Shown here piece by piece: positions 57,001-64,000 of a DNA stretch of 64,000 nucleotides. The stretch spans positions 14,272,441-14,336,440 of the forward strand of contig NC_084607.1 of assembly GCF_033807715.1 (NCBI RefSeq). The letters are read 5' to 3'. This DNA is from Cololabis saira. Taxonomy: Eukaryota > Chordata > Actinopteri > Beloniformes > Belonidae. A model generated the notes under the pieces. That model worked only from the letters and a program-made list of their open reading frames with translations, made no database searches and had not been told where the DNA came from. How positions within the stretch are numbered: the first letter of the stretch is position 1; the number at the start of each line of letters is the position of its first letter. The translations under genes were made by a program, and so were the position numbers.

Positions 57001-59521
57001 AGAATTGAATTGGAAAGTTATATTTTGTTTGGTTGTTTTTATGTGAAAGTTCTAAATGCCACAAGTTAAAAAACACCAACAAGATTCAGTAACAATGGGA
57101 TCACAAACTGGACAACCTGAATGTACCGCAGGATTGCCACTGAGCTTGAGACATTTTTAAACTGGCATCGATATATTTTGTTACAGAACATCTGATATTT
57201 ATCCACTAAAAAGACAGCGATAATGGAGCTCCTCACAGCATATTCTGCTTAAACGCAACCAAGCAGCTTTATTATTAATATCATTGTCATTTTCTATAGT
57301 TTTATGAGCTGTGTTTTGGAATATTTGTAGTTTGATAAAAGTACAAATCACAGACTATCGAGCAGTCGGCGGAGGCGGTGTAACTGCATTTGTGGGGGAC
57401 AGGGCTATTTGAAACCTGATACGTATCTCACGATGATGAACTGATGTTGAACAGTAAGTGGTTGCTCAACATGTGTTCCCCCACAAGAGTGTCTTGTGTC
57501 CCTTCTACATGAAACGTTTTCAAAATCTGCCTTCACGTTAAACTTTCTGATTATTCAGTCAGTTTTGAACATGTTTCGTTCATCTTTACGTCTCTGGTGC
57601 ACTGGACAAGTAGTCACATAAGGTGCAGCTCTGTAATACTGCGGTGTTCAAGGATCATGTGTTCCTGGTTACATATAACTTTATCAAGTCTTTTGCAGTC
57701 AGTTTGCACTTTTATTGCCCACGCACATGATGCAGCCCTGTTGACTGCAACAAAACACGTAACTATCCGCTCACCGGCGATTTAGTCATTTTCTAGACTG
57801 TTGCATACATTATTTTTAGCCCTCGTGTTCATGGAACTGGAAACTGTGCTTAGAAAATAATGATCAGATCAGGATGCTCATTTATTCTTCTTCCACACAG
57901 TGTATAGTTTATGACCAACTAAAATTACAGCCTCCAACAACCATAAGAGTAGGCCACAAGGAAAAAAAAAGATTAGACCTCACTGATTGGCGCCACTGTT
58001 GAGCAAAACTCAACTTCATACATAACTAGCAGTTAACCAGCCTGAGTCTGAATGCAGCCAAGAAAAAGTTTATGAAAAAGCACTTTTTCCTCCTCCACGC
58101 TAATCTCCCTTGTATTTAGTCCCAGCCAACATCACTGACCTTTTTTGACATCGGTGCCACAGGGAAAAGCATTTGCTTGATCCAGGCTCAAAGCAGCGAC
58201 TTTTGGCATCACTTGCCATTAAGACTCATCAGGTTTCAAATGATCTGCTGGCAAGCTCAGTTTTCCACACAGTTTAGATATCAAAAGCTGGATGCAAAGA
58301 AAATATATAGTTATATAAGTTATAGTTATAGACAACCGCATTTTAAGGGAAACTCATACTAATCATTTTATAGTATGATGTGATAAGATATTACCATGCA
58401 TCGTGGAAGCCACAGTCTAAGAAACAATAGATAGTAATGATATTTAGTGTCAACATTTCTGTCAATTTTGTTGGACCACTATTTTTGTAATCTTTGTAGC
58501 AGCAGTAAAATCAATTTTAACTTTCAAAAACTGATTAAATCATGCAGTTTATATTGGAAGCAGTTCCTGTTCCAGCTGGGTGCTCCTTCACCTGCTGCTC
58601 CTGAACTATGCAAATTTCCTGTAGATTAAGATGCTCTATATAAATGTTATATTTCTCATTTATTCTCATGCTTCGAATGCACTTTAGAAGAAAAAAAAAA
58701 AGATATCTACATGTTCTGAAAATAACAGACCATGTCATGCATTGATGCCGTAGAGTCTGATATTGATGAGCAGTATTCATGAGGCCTCCTTTTTTACACA
58801 AGCGCTGCCTGACGTTGGAGACAGGAGCAGATTTTGTTCATACCAACAAAAAATTCGGAACATTTGCATGAATGTTGAAACACACACATTTTGCTCTGCA
58901 AGCGATTTACACAGAAATTGATTCTGCTCACGTTTCATCAATAAAGACCCTTTCATTCTAGTATTTTCAGCATCTGGGATGATCTAATGTGAAATAAAGC
59001 TTTTCAATAAAACAAAAACAACTTGACTAAATATTTGATTTTAGTTTCCTGAAAGCCTTTAGAAAAATATGACTTTTAGCCATTATTTTAAGAGGGTGAT
59101 ATGTTGGTTTCTCAGCGCATGATTTATGCATTCAGAATAAATTTGTCAATTTCATTTCAAAACTTTTCAATCTTTTCTGTATCAAGCTCCGCCGTAAAAC
59201 AGCTGAACAATCCTTGTGTCAGTGAGTTTTAGATCTCTTAAACAGAAAGGGTGCATGTTGCATTGTTAGTGCAACACCAACAACCTGGAAGTGAAGGTTT
59301 TAAAACCAAGGAAGTAGTTCTTGAGTTTCGAGAGACATGAGGGCCACCAACACTTGATCGTCAATAGTACAGAAATGCAACGAGCGGACAACTATGACAC
59401 CATTTTAAGTAAATCTCAGAGTTTGTTCTTTTGTGAATGAGAGTGGGGGTGGCAGATTTTAGAAAGATCCTTTCCTCATTTAGTTAAAGCTTCACATTTA
59501 GTTAAAACTTCAATAGATACA
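57001..59521. other. No gene seen
   Basis: AT-rich unique sequence. No recognised element or exon. CATTTAGTTAAA occurs twice just before the LINE insertion (59476-59510). Confidence 0.5.
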
Positions 59522-59691
59522 CGAATTGCAGCACATTTTGCAGCACACAGCCTGTTCAAGGCAAAGGAGAGATACACTAGAGGGCTCATTCTTTTGGGTT
59601 TGGAACGCTTCATCTGACATTATTACTAGAAAACTTAAAATGTATACGGATTTTTTTCATAAATCTTGCCACAATCCGGCCTCAAGCTCCT
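59522..59691 (+). mobile_element. TTAA-type MITE, copy C (left-truncated, part of the LINE insertion)
   Basis: From CGAATTGCAGCACATTTTGC to GGCCTCAAGCTCCT it matches the right 170 bp of copy A almost exactly. It is followed by TTAA (59692-59695) and then directly by LINE reading frame. The left half is absent, with unrelated sequence before it. Confidence 0.85.
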
Positions 59692-59695
59692 TTAA

Positions 59696-60763
59696 ATATG
59701 AATTCTGCTAATATTAGTCTCTTATTAAAACCAGATAAGGATCCCTTGCTCCCATCGAGCTACCGCCCAATATCACTAATAAATGTAGATTTTAAAATAA
59801 TTAGCAAAGCTCTTACCAAACGTCTGAAAAGAATTAACCCTTCTATTATACATCCGGACCAAACAGGCTCTATTAAGGGTAGACATTCTTTTACTAACAC
59901 TTGTAGATTACTCAATATTATAGATCATTCGAGTATCAATAAACAGGAAACTACTATTATATCCTTAGACGCAGAAAAGGCATTCGATCGGGTAAAATGA
60001 AAATTTCTATTGGCAACTTTACACAAATTTGGATTTGGCAAATCTTTTATCGACTGGATAAAGATATTATATAGCTATGCCAAGGCACGTGTAATGACAA
60101 ATGATCAAGTCTAAACAAGCTTTAACTTGCAAAGAGGTACCAGACAGGGTTGTCCTCTTTCTCCTTCACTATTTGCAATATTTATTAAGCCTTTAGCAGC
60201 CGCTATTAGACAAAATCAATATATTAAAGGTATACAATGCAAAACATTAGAGCACAAAATAAGTCTTTATGCGGATGACGTACTACTCTTCCTCCAGAAT
60301 TCACAAACCTCACTATCACAGACAATTGCACTATTAGAGGGATTTTCATCTCTGTCTGACTATTCTATTAATTGGTCTAAATCCACAGTTTTGTGCGTTA
60401 ACTGTAATTTTAGGTATACAGCCGCTACTAAATTACAATCAGGGAATATTAGATATTTAGGCATAAACATCTCCCCTAGGCTGTCAGAGTTAATAAAATT
60501 AAAATATGTTCAGCTTTTAAAGAAAATAGAGGATGATCTTTCCAGATGGAACTCTCTTCCCATTTCACTCATGGGAAGAATAGTCACCATCAAAATGATG
60601 GTTTTACCGAAAATAAACAATATTTTTTTCAATGATACCATCCAAACCCCCTCCTTCTTGGTTTAAGTCATTGGATTCATATGTGTCAAAATTTCTGTGG
60701 AAGAATAAAACACCACGTATTAGCTTGAAGACATTACAAAAACACAAAGAATGTGGAGGCTTA
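59696..60763 (+). pseudogene. L1/Tx1-type LINE ORF2, reverse transcriptase part
   Basis: Reverse transcriptase motifs appear in order: NSANISLLLKPDKDP, SSYRPISLIN, HPDQTGSIKGRHS, the first catalytic-aspartate motif [28 protein letters not shown], and the catalytic YADD box at 60268-60279, followed by the connection SINWSKS and RYLGI. The endonuclease and ORF1 are absent, so the copy is 5'-truncated. Lesions: TGA at 59998-60000 in place of a tryptophan-like position, TAA at 60112-60114, and a frameshift near 60625-60635. Similarity continues in the new frame ([20 protein letters not shown]) to CGGL at 60763, where a MITE interrupts it. An intact protein would copy LINE RNA at the nicked target. 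Confidence 0.9.
60761..60763. repeat. Target duplication TTA (left)
   Basis: TTA precedes the MITE and recurs at 61350-61352. One copy is a leucine codon of the LINE. Confidence 0.85.
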
Positions 60764-61349
60764 TGGCCCTTTTCCACTAGCACCTACTCATCTTGCTTCT
60801 ACCCGCCACGCCCCCCGTCTTGCGCTTTTCCACTACGGGTTGAGGCGGGTGGAGCCGCGCCAAGCAGATACTTTTTCTGTAACCATTCTGCTGAGGTTCT
60901 AACCAGGCTGAGCCGGCACTATATCTGACATCACCACCCTCCACGCCACGCCGGTCGGGGGGCGGGGCCGTCAGACGTTTGAATCATGAAGCGGGAGTCA
61001 GCGCGAGAGCGACTCGCGGCTCGTGGCGATTTTATTATACAGCGCAAACGTCTGTTTGGTGATCCAACTCTGAGGTGCAGATGTTCATAAACCTGGTGGC
61101 TGACGAGATAATTAAAAAAGAGATGTAGACGGTCTGTTTTACTCTCAGCCCCTCGCGGCTCCAGCTGATTTCTGATCTGCGCCGACACGAACAAAGGGGT
61201 TGCGCAATCGAGTACGTCACAGCAGCTTCACCCCAACCCACCCACTTCTCACCTGGCTGTGGAAAAACAAACGGGGACAAAACGGGTGGAGCCGGGATGA
61301 GGCGGGACGAGCCGTGTCGGGCTGAATAGGTACTAGTGGAAAAGCGTCA
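60764..61349. mobile_element. Harbinger-like MITE inserted in LINE ORF2 (586 bp)
   Basis: The ends TGGCCCTTTTCCACTAG and TGACGCTTTTCCACTAG (other strand) are inverted repeats. Similarity extends about ten more bases (CACCTACTCA versus TACCTATTCA). TTA duplications flank it. Removing the element and one TTA restores continuous LINE similarity in the same frame across the junction (CGGL / ELPNFQYY). The interior is GC-rich with GCGGGTGGAGCC-like motifs repeated near both ends. Short frames inside it do not encode a transposase. Confidence 0.9.
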
Positions 61350-62222
61350 TTAGAGTTACCTAACTTCCAGTATTACTTCCTAGCGAATAAACTACAGTAT
61401 ATTTTAAAATGGTCGAAAAATCATTCTTTAGATAGTCAATGGCTGGACTCAGATCAAGTGTTTTGCATTGATTTACCATTTATTAGTGAAAGCATTAAAC
61501 ATCATACATGTTTCAAAAGCATTAATATCAGCTCAACTCTGACAGCCTGGTGGGAATTCTTTAAAGTAGCTAAAGTTTCACTTTTTCCCTGTGACCGCAC
61601 ACCCATATGGAACATGAAAAATGACAAAAAGATGGTAAACTTTGTTCAATGGAGAGACCAAGGAATACGGTATCTGCAGCATGTAATCATAGGTGGACAG
61701 TTTGTACCTTTTAATACACTCACTGTTCAATATGGAATTAGCGGTAACAATTTTTTAGAATACCAACAACTTAAGGCCATAATAAATAAAAAATATAAAC
61801 TGATGTTCCAGATGGGTTTTGTCACCTCTAATATCTGCTCACAGTGCACAGAGAACACTCCTGATAATTATATGCATGCTTTATGGTTTTGTACACCGGT
61901 ACGGAGGTTCTGGACGGAGATTTGTGAGGATGTATCCACATGGATCAACTACAGAATTCCAGTGTGCCCCACGATATGCATATTAGGTCACTTGGGAGAT
62001 ATTCACATGGAACCTAATTTGATACACTTGGTTCTCAATGCCTTATGTATCGCAAAGAAAACCATTCTAATGAATTGGAAACAAAAGTCCAGCTTATGTA
62101 TTAACCACTTTAGGAATCTTCTATCAGATCATATTAGTAGTGAGATAATGTCTGCCTCCACTGAACAACATTCGGCCGAACTGCATTCTCTCTGGTCCCC
62201 GATTATAGGCTTCATTACCTAG
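61350..62222 (+). pseudogene. L1/Tx1-type LINE ORF2, C-terminal part
   Basis: Continuation of the LINE frame after the MITE: ELPNFQYYFLANKLQYILKW, then SLDSQWLDSDQ, then the long C-terminal domain. A zinc-knuckle-like C-x2-C-x9-H-x4-C motif (CSQCTENTPDNYMHALWFC) lies around 61848-61904. The frame stays open from 61350 to the TAG at 62220, giving an undamaged C-terminus. Confidence 0.88.
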
Positions 62223-62850
62223 TGGGGGCGGGGGGTGGTGATCCCGTGGCCCTTGGTGTTGGGGGTCGGCTTGGGGGGCTAGGGTGCGGGCCTCTGGTGG
62301 CCCCTGGGGGGCAGTGGGTGAGGGAGGTGGGGGTTGTCGCCATGGGGCCCTGTCCCTGATCGGGGGGGGCCTTAGGGGTCTATGGGGGGGTTACCTCATG
62401 GCGGTGGGGGGGTGGCTAGGGGGGGGCCCGGGTGGGGGGCTGTGGCCCGGGCGTCTCCGGTCCATTCCGGGGGGGGGGGGGGGGCTGGGCTGTGGGCGTG
62501 GGGGTCCCACTCGGAGGGCCCGGCTCTGCCTGGGTGGGGGGTGGCTGTCTGCGCTAGGGGGGCATGGTTGCCTTGGTCCACTGTCGCTGGGCGGGGGCCG
62601 CATGCCCCTCTGTCTGCGGGGACTCGGGGGGAGGGCCTCCCCTGGCCGGGGGGTGCGCAGGTGGGCATGGCGGCGGGGTTGGAGTCATTCTCAGGTGTCT
62701 ATGTCTTATGTTGTCAGTTTGAATGGAGGGATGCTGGGCCATTTCCCCCTCCGCCTGGCGGCTCCGGCGGTGCCGGGGGCGCCCATGGAGGTACGGTGGG
62801 GTCCTGGTCTTACAAGCATTTTATTAACCATTAATATGTGTGCAGACAAG
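62223..62850 (+). other. G-rich 3' UTR of the LINE
   Basis: About 620 bp of extreme G-richness on the sense strand with many runs of four to thirteen G, for example 62470-62483. It directly follows the ORF2 stop and precedes the A-rich tail. G-rich 3' UTRs are a known trait of L1-clade elements and could fold as quadruplexes in RNA. Long glycine-, tryptophan- or proline-rich frames here are by-products of composition. Confidence 0.75.
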
Positions 62851-62880
62851 GTAAAAATAAAATAAAATAAAAAAAAGAAA
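62851..62880 (+). other. A-rich tail of the LINE
   Basis: GTAAAAATAAAATAAAATAAAAAAAAGAAAG, containing AATAAA-like signals, marks the 3' end of the retrocopy. A (TAAAA)n-like tail fits target-primed reverse transcription. Confidence 0.8.
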
Positions 62881-64000
62881 GACCTTTTCCTCCCAGCTGC
62901 CTGTCTTTAAAAAAAAAAAGTTTTCCTTCTGAATAAAGATCAGAAAACACATCAAGACAAGAACAACGAGATCAGACAGCAGTGCGTCGCCGTGGGCAAT
63001 CCGACGACCTGCCTTTAAGCAGTGATTGTTGTAATGAAGGGCTGGTGTATTTATGCATTTGGTTATAATTATCAGTCAGTCATTCATTCTCATAGGTTTT
63101 TTTGCATCATGATATTTTTAAAGAATTTCTTATATGTGGCATTTTTATATTTACTTTTATGGATTTCATCAATGTGCAAGGATTTTATATTTTATGTTTC
63201 ATCAGATTGCTTGTCTGTGTGTGAGCTCATCAAAACAAACTCCAGTCGACCCTGTCGACACGGCAATAAAGTCGAATCTAATTCCATTTCCTCTGATTAA
63301 AAAAATACACTTAGCATCTTGCTTGTCTGGTGCTAGAAATTTGCTTAGAGAATAGAATATTCTGCATCAACATGTCTCGTTCATACTGCTGAAGTTTACC
63401 AAACAAATTTAAAGAAACCAAAAACGAAGAAATTCTGTAGCTGTAGAGTGTGTTGGTGCTCACAAACCCTCCTGTAATTAAATAGGAAGCAGCATAAAGC
63501 TCGTCCCCGCTTGGATTGCCGGGGAGCTGCTTTCATCGGGAGAATATTTTCGCCCAAATCCTTTCACAACACCTGATTAATTACTTCACATGCCTCTGAC
63601 AGAAAATCATTTATATCACACTAATGAGATCATGCATTGTAGTAAAATCACTTGAAATATTTATCCTTACATAATTTTCAACTTACAGCCTTACTTTGCA
63701 TTTAAAAAAGATCCCTTATTTGTATTTCTGACATGTTTCAGTCAAACCTCTGTATAAACTGTTATATTTCATTCTGTATGTTTTAAATGAGTTCAGAAAC
63801 CATAAAAATCTCTCATTCAATATAATTTTTCTTTAAACCTACTGTTTGCATGCTGCATTGTTCTCGCAGCACTGGGCAGAACGCTACCTGCCTGTCCTCG
63901 GGGATCCTCCTGGCACTGCCTCATCAATAACGAGGCTTACTGACAGTGTCTGTTCACTGATTTAAATTCTTAATGAGCGCAACCCATCACTAACGGTGTA
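62881..64000. other. No gene seen
   Basis: Unique AT-rich sequence after the LINE. A frame at 63022-63300 is hydrophobic but unrecognised. Nothing else is supportable. Confidence 0.5.

Noticed and set aside
62284..62865. Glycine-, tryptophan- or proline-rich frames on both strands
   Set aside because: They are products of the G-rich LINE 3' UTR, with no start context or domain.
1..64000. tRNA, rRNA, other RNA genes or tRNA-derived SINE heads
   Set aside because: No A-box/B-box pair with a cloverleaf-compatible context and no rRNA-like sequence was recognised. The tRNA-Lys similarity at 10565-10582 is only a primer site.

Overview
This window is vertebrate nuclear DNA, almost certainly from a teleost fish and probably a percomorph. 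There is no operon structure, no dense coding and no bacterial signal. The landscape is AT-rich unique sequence with long dinucleotide arrays, broken by many teleost-type transposable elements: an L2-type LINE, an L1/Tx1-type LINE, an RTE-like LINE endonuclease fragment, Tc1, PIF/Harbinger and hAT DNA elements, TTAA-flanked MITEs, and a small LTR element. No complete host protein-coding gene can be supported. At most two or three short candidate exons (about 40.0, 41.7 and 45.2 kb) suggest that part of the window may lie in the introns or 3' end of a plus-strand gene I cannot name.

Layout. 0.6-1.9 kb: a dispersed repeat joined to a Harbinger Myb/SANT-like fragment. 1.9-9.5 kb: unique sequence. 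9.466-10.867 kb: a young, structurally complete, non-autonomous LTR retroelement on the minus strand, with 284-bp LTRs, a CCGTC target duplication and a tRNA-Lys-type primer site. 10.9-12.0 kb: two MITEs. 14-15 kb: an L2-like LINE remnant. 15.9-16.45 kb: a terminal-repeat element. 21.9-22.5 kb: a dead Tc1-like transposase. 24.6-25.3 kb: a second copy of the first repeat. 28.8-33.2 kb: a nested stack of at least six repeats between inverted ends. 35.7-36.9 kb: a related element. 37.84-39.59 kb: a hAT element with 8-bp target duplications and a degenerate zinc-finger reading frame. 48.42-49.82 kb: another hAT-like element, carrying two further terminal-repeat elements, one of them built around a 21-bp minisatellite. 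53.2-54.3 kb: a Harbinger-like MITE and a dispersed repeat. 59.5-62.9 kb: a 5'-truncated L1/Tx1 LINE that apparently carried a MITE passenger and was later hit by a Harbinger-like MITE.

The sequence allows unusually clear relative dating. Exact target duplications (TTA/TAA, TTAA, 8 bp, 5 bp) define element borders to the base, and several elements sit inside others. There is no sign of an intact autonomous transposase, reverse transcriptase or envelope gene. Every transposon-encoded frame I recognise is truncated, frameshifted or interrupted. Conventional long frames in the GC-rich zones (9.5-10.9 kb plus strand; 62.3-62.9 kb) are compositional by-products.

Limits: superfamily names rest on target-site length, terminal sequences and remembered family motifs, not on database searches. 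The exon candidates rest on splice-like signals only.
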